From the NCBI GenBank assembly GCA_004123355.1, contig SCHM01000003.1:806001-870000 (forward strand): a DNA stretch of 64,000 nucleotides. The letters run 5' to 3'. The translations under genes and the position numbers were made by a program. This document shows positions 35,632 through 46,814 of the stretch, piece by piece (position 1 is the stretch's first letter; each line of letters begins with the position of its first letter). The stretch is from Amphirosellinia nigrospora. Its lineage: Eukaryota; Ascomycota; Sordariomycetes; Xylariales; Xylariaceae. The notes under the pieces were generated by a model that was not told the origin of the DNA, ran no database searches, and worked only from the letters and a program-made list of their open reading frames with translations.

Positions 35632-36954
35632 CTAATTAACTTCTCCTCCGGCTCTCAAGTAGCCTTTACGAAAAGCTGCCTTCCATTAGATCATATGCTT
35701 GGTTGGTGGAAGGGTTGAGACTATGATATACTTACCTCCTGGAATGAGGGCGGCAGCATACATCACAAGATTAATGGGTCGCAAATCATCATCTTTGTCG
35801 GACCTGTCTTCAATCATTTTATCCTTCCATATCTCCAGAACAGTGTCAACCCCGTCCATTAACGGTTCCAATCCTTTCTCGTAACACTGGATCCCCAGAC
35901 AAGCGCCGAACTCGCGGAATGCAAGATGATGCAGACGACCCGCGGCAGTAAGTGGTTTTGCAGCAGCGGTTAGAAATCTCCCTTCCGCAATTTCTAAGGC
36001 CTGAGAACTCAGCTTGCGAGACCAAGCGGATTCGCAATCGAAGTGCGCTACCCACAACCCCATGCCCAGATCTAGTGGATCCCCCGAGAGTGAGATATCT
36101 CCGTGCTCCATGATCCGGGCGTATTGCTCAATCTCCGGGGCTAGCACATTATCTCCGGGCGGACCAAGATGTCGGGTCGTATCCCACAACATGCGATAAA
36201 TGGCAAACGCCGTGACGTCATCCAAATGACCTTTACTCCCAACAAGCACGTGGCGCATGTCGGTCGAGATCTTCCAAACCATAGATTCCCTACCGTGACG
36301 CTCAACCATGAAGCGCGGGTGTATCGCCTGCGCCAGCTGCACTGCCAGCATATTCCACCGTGCTTCCCCCGTCGCCCGTGCTAGGACGTCGAGCGCATAC
36401 ATCCAGAGCGTTAGGTAGTGGTGGTACATGCCATCACCATCGGGACCGCTAGCCTCAAGCTTCCCGATGCGCAAACCACCTCGGAGCGGAGCCTCGTCGG
36501 TAGCCCCGGATAGGCGAGCTTGGGATCCGGGTGGTTCGCGCTCACGGCCTAGCACTTCGTGGACCGTGTTTGCGAGCTGGCGCGCGAGGTGAAGATACGC
36601 ATCACCCTGGGCACACTTCTCCCGAGATAAAGTGACGAAGTTAATGACGCCGAAGGCATCCGTCCAGAGATATCGGCCGCGATGGCCACCTGCATTGCCT
36701 GGTTTCCATGTATGGTCCGGCTGTGCGGACAAGTCGTAAGGTCCGTAGACTTTTCGCATTGCTAGTTCGAAAAGTGGAATTTTATCATCCATGTCTGCAA
36801 GATTTCCAGATTCGAATCTGCGGGTTGATTGAGGTATTAGGATTGATGATGAGTGGAATGATTGCCGAGTTAGAAAGGGGAGTGTTCGTGGAAATGACCG
36901 ATGAATGTTGATTGATATGATTCTTGATAGGTTCATTGGCACACATACCAACAA
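35632..36954 (-). CDS. Six-hairpin-glycosidase-like protein, function unknown
   Basis: Intracellular protein with the look of an (alpha/alpha) toroid seen in glycosidase-like enzymes. Conserved blocks include GRYLWTDAFGVINFVTL, GLRIGK, MYHHYLTLWMYALDVLARA, FRE-like AFREFGACLGIQ and the near-terminal LVMYAAALIPG. The first 50 residues (RTLPFLTRQSFHSSS, with many R and S and few acids) resemble a mitochondrial targeting signal. An alternative start is the methionine of MDDKIPLFELAM. A consensus donor at 35735 and an acceptor at 35676 remove a 60-base intron, giving the end GAFRKGYLRAGGEVN with the stop at 35632; without splicing the frame would end slightly earlier in a non-conserved tail. The frame is otherwise unbroken. 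The substrate is unknown. Confidence 0.65.
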
Positions 36955-37484
36955 GAGGTCTCATTATATGAAGACGAATCAACAACTTGTCTGTTTTTAT
37001 TGGTAGCGTAATCCGCTGCCGTAGGCCAGTTGGCAATGGTCCTCGTCTATTGTGCTGTATTTTGATAAGGTGCGATGGAATGTAGTTGGCCAAGTCAGGT
37101 GGATGACGCAACGATTACACCTCCGAAACATTGATATTAAAACCAAAAATTTCAACTTTTACCCCCTCTAATGAGCCGCTGTATATTGTCGAATCTTCCC
37201 TAACTTTCAACTCCGTGGTCATGTTATTCAGAGCCACCGCCAGGCACCAAACTGACCCGCTGTTATTTATGATTCGTCTTAAATATTAGCTCGCCATTCA
37301 AGGGTATCGTGTCTGTATTACAGATGTTTTTGCACGGAGAGTCAAGTAGTCTCCGAGATGCTGGGTGCAGCCGCTCTCATAGATGCCAAATGATGGCATT
37401 GTCGTCCTTTATCTCCGAGGTCAGAAGAAACATACGACCAACCTTCATCTAGAATTTCAGGTCAAGAACAAATATAATTCCATG
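36955..37484. other. Intergenic, no gene seen
   Basis: Between the start of the glycosidase-like gene and the stop of the HET gene. No recognisable feature. Confidence 0.5.
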
Positions 37485-39755
37485 CTAACCTAATATGAGC
37501 TCAACAGGTTCCGCGTTCTTATCCCACTCCTCTGCTATCACCCAACCTACCGCAGTTCGATATGCCACGCCCTTGTCCCATTCTATACTAAGGACAAAAT
37601 AGCAATCCAGTTTCAGAGCTTCCTGGTCTTTCCACCATTTCAGATCCTTATCATTTCGGGCCCATCTCATGAGTTCATAACTGACGCTCGTTCTCGTTAC
37701 CCACCCCTTGACGACAGCCACCAATTCAAGCTTTTTAGGCTCCTCCTTGAGCTCTACATCCAAACCGTATATCATTGTTCCGATGCATCCGTTGTCATCC
37801 CAGAGCGCAGTATGTCGAGTTCTGCCCGGCTTCTGGTCGAGAAACGCTCGGCTAGTTTTACAGTATAGATATTGCATCTGGTCGAGTTGTTCTCTCCCCT
37901 CGGCACGTGGAAGCACAGGGACCGGATACCAGAAGAAGTAATCGGGCTCGGAGACGTGAAAATATGTGTATTCTCGCAGCGATTTAGGCGGCAATTGGAA
38001 ATGTGAACCAACTTTGGCAGCTCGCACCTTCCATTTATTGAGTGAGAACTTTTCTCGACGCCATCCGTCAGGGAGTGGATCACAGTTGGATGTTCGGAAC
38101 CCGTGCCAACGCGACTTGATAGCTCGTCGAGTTTCCGATTTTGGTGAGTCCAACGCGAACCATTCAGTGACAGGGCGGCAAACCCGAACGCCTCTGCCCA
38201 GCGAGGCCCACGAGACTCAAATTCGTTGTCTGGGAAAAAGTCGACACCGCCTTGCCACCCCATCCAGGACCAAGTAGGTAATTTGTCGAGTAATAGATGT
38301 TCCTTATTGGGTTCATTTGAAAGCCGCCTTCTAGTGACCCCGCTACGGTTAGGGATCCAGGTTAATGCTATGTCAAAGTAAAATTCTGGGAGTCCGTAGA
38401 GCAGACCGTCCGGAAACTTTTGTTCTTGGAACATAGACTGAATACCAGAGAAAGAAAACAACACGTCTGATTGGTGAGTAATCGCCCTGCCGCTGAACAA
38501 CGACACAATATAGCCTAGATCAAGTAGACTTGGAACCCGTGACACCACAGTGTCCGCCATGTAATTTTTGAGGGGCTGATCGGGTTGGGTGCCTTCGGGG
38601 TAAGATTGTTCGTCTTCCAGCCATCTGGCTTTATTACAAATCCAGCCCACCGGCCCAGAACCGAAGATAAGTTGCCGTTTAGAGAGCAGATACTCCTGAT
38701 ACGTCCACATGCGCATATGGTAAGCGTGTGGATTATCCATGACGCGTGTGTTCCGCCGGTCTTTGCTCGTCTTGAAAACTAAGACTTTACCAACATCATC
38801 TGAAAGGTCGAACAGGGTCTGTTGGTGTAGCCTCCGTTTAGACAATCCCTTGATACCTCTGATACCCTGTCTAGAATTCTGTCCATGCTCTGCTATTATA
38901 GTTAGAGTTGAGCTCAAGTAGATAAGGTGCATTTGACGTAGAATTCTTCCGCGAGTTGCGTCGTCGTCCTGAATAATACAGAGGCTATCGACCCATAGAA
39001 AGGTCTCGCCCAGGCGTCTCGTAATTTGTATAGCGTCACGGATAGTTTTGGTATTGACGAGCAATGGTCCAGAGAGTAGTACGCCTGATGTTTGAAGTTG
39101 TCCGATGTTGCATCTTAGCGCTTGAAAACTAGGAGCCTGGCCCCAAACGTATGAAAGCGTCAGGTACCGTCGTGAAGGTTCGCCTGGCGTATAGGGGAGA
39201 GGCAACCTCGAACAGTGTCTATCAGCCAGTCAGGTTGATAGTTCCCTAGCCCTCAACTACGTAGTTATCACAATCTTTCCCATGTTCACGTTGCATCGAT
39301 CATACCAACTTTGAATAAGGCTCATGTCAATCCATCGGTTGTTAATAAGTCGAGTTTCCCCATTACTACCAGTTTCATTCTGTAGATCAACAAGTTCGCA
39401 GTGCCCTGCCGTTGAGTAAAAACTTGTTAAACCGGTTTCGGTCTCACAGGGGCAAATTTTGTTCAGCGCAACCAAATCTGAAAATAATGGACTTAGAACT
39501 TGAAGGTTTCCTTGTTCACATCGATGCTCGGTGCCATCATTGAGGTACTTGAACGTTATGTTCCGCAGCGATCTAGAGTGGGGACATCCGTAGTTATCGC
39601 ACTGGAAAAGGCACCGAGATCTACCTTACTTGATTCGTTGTAAGGAGTTGAGAAGACAGAGACGATTTTGGAGCAGAAGTCGCAAGACGAATTTCTATTT
39701 TCCTGGTCAGTCGATCCCGTTTTTCTTGCCTCATTTGTGCGTCAAGAGAAGCCAT
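37485..39755 (-). CDS. HET-domain (heterokaryon incompatibility) protein
   Basis: Fungal cell-death or allorecognition effector type. The start MASLDAQMRQEKRDR (39755) leads to SCDFCSKIVSVF, a CxxC segment typical of the N-terminus of this family, then DNYGCPHSRSLRNITF. WIDMSLIQSWYDRC, NHGKDC and NYQPDWLIDTVRGC come next, and then the HET domain itself: YLTLSYVWGQ, ETFLWVDSLCIIQDD and MHLIYLSSTLTIIAEHG. The C-terminal part has MRMWTYQEYLLSKRQLIF, TWSWMGWQGGVDF and a long non-conserved tail ending at 37485. At least four frame switches are needed (near 39280, 39225, 39195 and 38160), each of one base. At 38160 the join LSLNG to FALDSPK restores the family-like frame. Given the same error pattern in essential genes, the gene may be intact in the organism. 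Confidence 0.82.
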
Positions 39756-40479
39756 AGTGCCTGCGATGGATCAAAAAAGTAACTTGAGAGGGGCTTGGTT
39801 TAGATTTAGGATTGTAATAATCAGCGTTCTAATGGTCCCTAGATTCGCCAGTCAACAGGTCCATCATGATTTATCCACAACGGCGTAACAGAGCTAAGGG
39901 ATGGCCATAAATACGTGTCTTAGTATAATTGGTTGAAACTGGATCAAAATGTGCGGCTGATATACTAGCCGCCTTAGTCTAATTATAGCTTATAATGATG
40001 CGAACAGATTATCGTGTGCTCAGTGAAATTGGTATGTGCAGCGTATAAGGGAAGTAAGCGATAGCAAGAGGCGTGAAAGCTACTATTGTGAAATTAGCCA
40101 TCTCTTTTGAGTCAACTTTGAGCTAACAGTCAGTCCTAATTAATTACATCTTGCGGCTAATCAAGTGCCATGAACCCAGTATATGGTAGGTAGTAGATAC
40201 TTGTTGTTGCACAATGCTCTAGAACCATCCTCGTGGAGGTTATGTGACTCTAAACAAGAGCCTTCTTGTCTATACGCTGGTGCCTTTTTATCCCCTTTTT
40301 AATTTTGTTGGTCTTGCTATAGTTCCAAGCGTCTAGGTTAAGGAATCTTACTTATTATGAAAAGCGCTTGATATTTTCTTAACTACATACGTAGATAATT
40401 TCAGTTTAGAAGTTAGAACGTCTACCGTTAATACTCTTGGAGCATTTAACAGCGTGGTTTTTATTTCCGTGAGAAGTTT
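39756..40479. other. Intergenic, no gene seen
   Basis: AT-rich spacer between the HET gene start and the dehydrogenase stop, without a recognisable frame. Confidence 0.5.
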
Positions 40480-41534
40480 CTAAGCCTTGTCTAAGTTGGT
40501 CGACATGGACACCTCTCGCGTAGCATCCAGATCCCGCTGCAGCTCGCGTATCTTCTGCTCCATTGCAGCGACGCAGTCTGGTCCTAGTACCAAGCGGAGG
40601 TACCCATCATGCCCGTCAACAATAGCGTTGAGGATGGCCGCGGCCTTAGCAGTATCCGCGGAAGTAGTTATCCAAGCCGTCTTCGTCGAAGTTAGACACC
40701 AATGTGATCGCCTTGTCGAGCTCCGTGCCCTTGTATGCTTCATTGACAGTGGCGTCCACGATCCTCGTGAGGTGAACGTGTGCGGAACCCGCCCGGCTCG
40801 ACGATGAGCACCTTGATCCCGAGCTTGCTCCCTACCTCCCCCTACCTCGCGGCTGAGAACCTCGTGCATCGCCTCGGAGGCCCATTTACTTGCGGCATAC
40901 GCACCCCGACTGGCGCGGCCTGTGAAGCTATTTTCCCTCTCTTTGTTAGCTGAAGCGTTGTAGAAGGGGCACGAGCACAACGAGAAAGAAAACTCACCCA
41001 GCACCACTGCTAATCAACACGATATGTCCACGGCCGCGAGCCCGCATGGCAGGCAGCAAAGTCCGTACACCGCGCATTGGGCCGAAAAAATTAACCTCCA
41101 TCTGCTGGCGGAGAAGCATTCACTATAGCCTCCAGATAGTCGTATTAGCCTGAAGCCCCTATACAACAATTTCTTTTCTTTTTGCTCTTCCAGAAACGTA
41201 AAAGGGAAGGGAGAAGACATTACGGAAACCTAACCTCATATCCTCAATGCCCGCAATATACCAATACCCTGCATTGTTGACCAGCACGTCGACTCGCCGA
41301 GCTCCTTGTCAGCCGCGGCGAATGCAGCCGCCGAGTCCGGGTGCCCAGGGTCGATGGTTACCCAGATGCCGCCCGGGCCGCAAAATCTGGGTTCGCAGCG
41401 TTGGCCTTGGCGACGTCGCGGGTCGCACCCCCGACCTTGTGTCCTGCCGCCAGCGCCGCTATGCAAATTGCCTGTCCGATGCCTGATGAGGCCCCCGTGA
41501 CGAGCCAAGTGAGCGGCTGCGTTGAGGACGACAT
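40480..41534 (-). CDS. Short-chain dehydrogenase/reductase
   Basis: NAD(P)-dependent oxidoreductase of the classical SDR family. The start MSSSTQPLTWLVTGASSGIGQA (41534) carries the cofactor-binding TGxxxGxG motif as TGASSGIG. The next exon contains VDVLVNNAGYW (NNAG motif) and ends IEDMR. A middle exon (about 41110-41000) has MEVNFFGPMRGVRTLLPAMR and GHIVLISSGAG, and the last has ASRGAYAASKWASEAMHEVLSREV with the catalytic Tyr and Lys (YxxxK). The substrate-binding C-terminus is variable and ends with a charged helix (REVSMSTNLDKA). Frame breaks lie at 41372-41374 and near 41305 and 40800-40840. The substrate cannot be read from the sequence; fungal members act on carbonyls of many kinds. 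Confidence 0.82.
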
Positions 41535-44500
41535 TGCTGAGTTGTTCTCCCCTTTTTCCTCACCTTCGTTTCAAGGGTCGAGAATTTGACAATACTAAGG
41601 TCGTTTTTAGTTTGCGATATCTGACTAGGTGTTGCAACGCTTGATAGTAGCTGGACAGATCGAGCCGTAATTATTGAACGCTGCTATCGGTCGAGTCCTT
41701 AGAAGGTGAGCAGATGAGGAGAGTATTTATTGTTCATCTTATGAGCGGCAATAAGGTTATATCCGCATTTTAACTCCAACAAGGAAGCTCAAGATGCCTC
41801 TCCTATTTTGATAGGATCTAGAATATGAAAGGGTATAGGCGATATGCAATGAAATGGCACTTTTGTTGACGCACACCGTGTATATAACGGAGTTAAGACA
41901 CCAAACCCCGGCCTTGATCATCATAAAACACCATTAAGTATAGCAAGTTGACTAGTAAATACAAGGTGTCAAGAAAAGTAGTTAGCTCTCGTAATTCATT
42001 TATTCAAAATAAGTATTTGGAATGCAAGAGGCCCCTGGGGTCAGGGCAAAGAACCTTTCGTTTTAAGGATCTTGGAGTTAAAAACAATCAGCCGTTGCCA
42101 CGATGCTGCTCTCTTGGGATAAAGAAGAAACATCTATATAGCCAGAGATAAGAGGCTAGCCTACGGCACTAGGGTTATAGACCCTGTGCGTAACAACAAT
42201 TATCATACTATATCCGTATACAAAGATCCTGACAGTCGTAGTTCCCGGTTTTCTAAACCTAGGTATATCATTTTATTCTGAACTCCGCCGTCTCATTTAT
42301 ACGGTTACTGCATCAATAACGACCCAAATCAATAGTAAGAGCCACCTAAAAATCTCCGCCGAGTGGGGCAAACAATGACATAGGGATACTAATTTCAGAT
42401 GCCAGAACCTCTAGGCTTCCATTAGGTACCAGGACTTCAACATTTGTATGCAATATGTCAACATTTTCAAGCTTCAGAATTCTAGCCACCGCTACAGGGG
42501 CTTCCACTCATACTATAAATAATACCTTATCAGTATCAAGCATTATACCGCTTCTTAGGAAGATTAAGTACCTTTGATTAGTCCGTGTCTTCTTTGGACA
42601 TCGTTCCCAGGGAGGTCAGTCCATTCTCATCGGAAGATCCTGAGAAGCCAAGTATATTCTAACCATATTAATAAAACCTCAATTCTCAGGGTCAAATTCT
42701 TTTCCCACGGTTTATGCCCTCTCTCGAAATCCTTTATCCCATTTCTAGAATTTTCCTCATTAACCCCTAGGCGGTGTGTTCACATATATCATTAAGAGTC
42801 AGCAACAACGCGTTGGTTCCCAAGTAACTCTACGAAGACTGGTGCCACTATCTAAGTAAACCAAGCTCCCATAATCCAAGAAAAGGAAACCAGGTGGTGA
42901 GGAGACGTTTCTATATGTGTTTTGCTCAATAAGATTATTGGTGAAGTAGTAGTACGTTTGAGTTTTGCTTCAAATTTGAAACTTTACCTTTCTGTGGGAG
43001 CTGAACATGTAGCGATGTGCCAAAGTCACATAAATCTATACTTGTTATATTAAAAGATAAATGTTACAATACAACACGAACGCTTCCATCGAGATCTCGC
43101 CTAACTTGACTCTGTTTTATTGCTCTAGGTAGTCACACTCCTACCAAACAAGCAAATCCACCATTGGCAGACCGGTGAAGCGTTAGAAGCATGACGGTGG
43201 CTGGGAAATCTGTAAGATATCACATATAAGCCTCTCGTTAGACGCTGGGGTCATAATCTAATACTAGTGTATGTACAGTTTACCCCGCTACCACAAATAT
43301 CGCAGAGTGTACAGTATTGCATACAAATGTTGAAGAGTTGAGATGGAAGCGTTCAAGTTGGTATTGATCGTTCTGGGGGGGTACGACTCACACGGGCCAG
43401 ATAATGTACAGATAAATATACCTACAGAAGATGGATTCATTTTGCTTATTAACCTCGGTTGTGGAGTTATAATTAAAAAGCCATCCAAAGGGATCAAGCT
43501 TCTGTTGTGCTTAGAGATTCTGATACAGGTATGGTCGAGCATTGGAGTGAATAATTCACATTTAAAAACAATGCAAACACCAAAGTGAATGAGTTAACTC
43601 GTTGTGAGCTATGACAACACTAGAGAGGGTAAATCTAATAACCTGAGCTCCCAAAGGCATCAACCGGGTACCGCTCTACCTAGGAAACCCTTCCGTTTAT
43701 CAGAGAGCGAGGGTCCAACCTTCTGTAGCTCACCAATAAGAAGTCGTCCATATAAGTTGTGTGCGGGTAGAAGCGTTTCGTAAGCCGCACGTTGGCGTTG
43801 AAGTGCTGGCTTACTTGATAATCTTGCCATCAGAAGGATGAAGCAAGTAGAAAATTGGAACAGGAATGATCTTACGTAACTAGTAAACCCGTCCCGTTTG
43901 AAGGCAAGGTCAATGTCTACTACTTCACATTAAGACGCTTACGCAACGCATATTAGATCCCCAGCCTCGTTTTCATCGACAGTGACGGAACATGTTGAAT
44001 AGACTCCATGGTCTGCTGGCCTCAGAAGTACCAAGGATTCGATTACCTGAAGGCCGGCTTTATTCCATTTGATAGCTTCCAGCGTTACGCCGCGGTTAAT
44101 CTGGCACAAACGCGGTAGGTGGACGACGAAGACGTACCAAGACTTATGCGAGCCCCTGCAACGTGTTCGCAGTGTATTGGCCTGGAGAACGATGGGACGT
44201 AGCGTTTCGTTGGCATCAATGAAAGCAACAGGTTCCATAGCTTCTCAGTCAGGAATGGGGTGTAGTTGTGATAATGGCATATGTCTTCGAGTGTCTGAGC
44301 AACGCAGCTCAACCAATTTCGTAAAGACGACCAATATCTGTGGCCGTGTCAGTCATCCGCTGCTAGAGAAGCTGCACTTCGGGTGTCAGGTTGTCATAGT
44401 GTCCACCAAATACTCTGGGCGCGCGGTGAGTGTTGGTTCGTAGTGCGGACGAGGAATTCGACTTCAGTAGTAGCTCTCTCTTCTTCCTTCTATATATCTA

Positions 44501-45166
44501 GATTTCTCGATAGCCCTCGATTTTTGCGAGCGTCAACTTACGTTCGCCATCAAAGTCAGAGCCAGAGTCGGACTAAGGGTATGTGTTGGTCTGTCCCGAC
44601 CGCCGCGTAAGTAGATCGGTGTAGTTGTGAATGTTATGGCTAGTCGTCTCTGTAGATTCGCTAAGAAATCAAAGTAAGCATGTTCTCAAGGAAGGAGAGC
44701 GCTCGTGGTTTATGCATAACTTGAGTGTCTCTAGTGATATTGGCTTGGTAGGCCTCCTGAAGCCATGAGTAAACTAAGAGCTGAGCATGACTTTCGGAAT
44801 AGCAACCGGCTGCCTTAGCATAAAACATACCTTACCAAGCTACAATCACATAGCAATAACAATGATGCTCAGGTTGTATTGCAAGCTTCCATACAGGTGG
44901 GTGACGAGGTTTCACTCGACGGTACTCTAATCGAAAACACAGATAGCACTGTGTCAAACTGGATCTCAAATTGGATCTTCGCTATTTTGTACGTTCTACG
45001 CAACAACGATTCTAGAATTTCGATCCTTCAAATGCTAATCGTATAGGCCGTTCCATCCTCCCCTCCGGTCTACGCAATGGAGATGTGTTAATAAAGTAGA
45101 AGTATGCCTGCGTCATGACGCTCAGATCTATCGATCGTGTTCCTTCTCGAGGTATGAAGGTAGAAT
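41535..45166. other. 3.6 kb gene-poor block
   Basis: No convincing gene. Short frames on both strands (for example minus 43939-44238, starting MEPVAFIDANETLRPI) have no certain domain. The block has an AT-rich composition in the first 2 kb and becomes more balanced towards 44-45 kb. It may contain decayed genes. Confidence 0.5.
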
Positions 45167-45907
45167 CTAGCCGTAGACGAGCTTGAAAAGGTCGTTGTTA
45201 CAGAATACTCCCTTCTCATCCATGGAGATGAGGAAAGACTGTGTGAAGTTCATGGGCGCGTCACCTTCGGTAAGCTAGGGATAGAGTCAGCGCGTGACAA
45301 CCGAGACACATGAACCAGAAGTTAGTGATAGACGAGGTTACGTACCTGTAAGAGACCGGTGACGAGGACGATGACAAAGCCGCCGGGCACCCTCTGGGCG
45401 TTGGTCGTGGTGATCTGGTGTTTGCGGTCTTTAGGAAATCCTCCTGCACTCAATGTCAGCCCAACCATTGTCCTCGGGTATGCATAGAGTGGGATCGTCG
45501 TACAGTCCACTTCGCCCCAATGGCCTGGACTCCCTGAATCGTGTTGGACTCGAAGGTGAGGGTCGAGTGTTCTCGCTGGAGGGTGGTTAGCGGGGATGGC
45601 CGAGGCCCGTCCAGGGGGCTCGCGAGAGGGCGGGGCGCATACGTAAAAATATTCGACAAAGGCCTGGCGGTTTGCCTGGAAGTCGGCATAGTACTTGCCC
45701 GCAAACTGGGCTGCGAGTGAGCCGGTTAGCAAAGCTCACGAGACATGCGGGCGGGGATGGCGGTGAGGGTTATCAAGAGTCGAGGTCGGGTCGAGGTCGG
45801 AAGGTAGAGAGACATACCTGCGATCTCCTCGGGCGCAAGGCCTGTTGCGCGCGTCAGTACACTAGAGCCGATGGGGCGTGCGCAGATACGTAGGACTCAC
45901 TATCCAT
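45167..45907 (-). CDS. NTF2: Nuclear transport factor 2
   Basis: Imports GDP-bound Ran into the nucleus through the pore. The gene is cut into small exons. MD (45907) joins SLAPEEIA, then AQFAGKYYADFQANRQAFVEYFY, given here as AQFAGKYYADF and QANRQAFVEYFY. REHSTLTFESNTIQG and VQAIGAKWT come next, then EDFPKDRKHQITTTNAQRVPG, shown as EDFPKDRKHQ and ITTTNAQRVPG, followed by GFVIVLVTGLL. The last exon reads LTEGDAPMNFTQSFLISMDE, then KGVFCNNDLFKLVYG with the stop at 45167. All introns have GT/AG borders and the fold covers the full 125-residue family. One base is missing at the pair 45434-45435 (needed for FPKDRKHQ). The gene is essential in yeast, so a sequence error is likely. Confidence 0.9.
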
Positions 45908-46814
45908 GGTGAATTTGTTTGAGCACGACGAAAAGTTGAAGATGTGAGGGGAGAAGTTGTTGCTAGGCAGAGGGAGAGCTCGATATTGGGTTATTAACGG
46001 CCTTGGTGGAAGTGAGGCTGCTGCTAGCGGGTGGTGGGCTGGGAGAGTGGGATGGGACCTGGAACTTTCTAACTTTCTGATTTCAGGTAGTAATGTAGAC
46101 TGCCAGGCGGGCAGTGCTGGCCAAGTGTAGGTACATTTGTACCTCTACCTCTAGCGCGCTATGTGCCGTGACGTGCCGTAGGTACCAGCCACTTTAGCAA
46201 CTGGAGGGGTAGCTGGATCCATTGAATGAATTGAACCCCACCCGAAGGTTAATAAAACAGCTGAGGGCTGGCGGGGTAAGTTAAGGTGATGGATCACAGT
46301 AAAATTCATCGGGCTTCATTAGGCGCCGTCAAGGTACCTAAGGTACAACCACAGGTAACAGCACTAGTTCCGGTCTCTTCAAGCGCACCCTGGACTATCT
46401 TACGATACCTTACCTAGGTAGGTATTCATCCAAGAGTCCCAGAGCTCCCTGGGCCATGCTGCTTTTAACCTGAGCATGACCCACACTGAAAAGCATAAAG
46501 CTTTGCATAATTTCTAAGCCTAGGTAGGTACGTTCTGAATGTAAATCGGCATCTCGGATTTTCGGCCTCGCCAATCTAATCAAGAAATATATACTCATGA
46601 GCAGAGGCACATGAGTGACTACGAGCTTTGCTCGAGCACATGCATCGCATAGTTACCCGCAACTAAGTAGCGCCAATCAAAACGTCAACGACTCAGTGCT
46701 GCAATACTACTGAGCTTATGAGTACGCCAACCCAGATATCAGACTGTCCATGAGCTATCAGCATTAGGTATCAGTAAGACGACATTACCTACTATCGAGA
46801 GAGAGAGTTCCTCA
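45908..46814. other. Intergenic region between NTF2 and the exonuclease-like gene
   Basis: NTF2 promoter side plus the 3' side of the next gene. Copies of the ACCTAGGT motif lie at about 46332-46347, 46406-46425 and 46517-46532. No gene is seen. Confidence 0.5.
46332..46532. repeat. Three copies of the ACCTAGGT-type motif
   Basis: Copies read AAGGTACCTAAGG, TACCTTACCTAGGTAGGTA and GCCTAGGTAGGTA within 200 bases downstream of the exonuclease-like gene. They match the same dispersed motif seen near 12.0 and 34.4 kb. Confidence 0.55.

Noticed and set aside
43939-44238. Possible ubiquitin-like-domain fragment (FIDANETLRPI)
   Set aside because: The similarity is limited to a few residues and does not continue in any frame.
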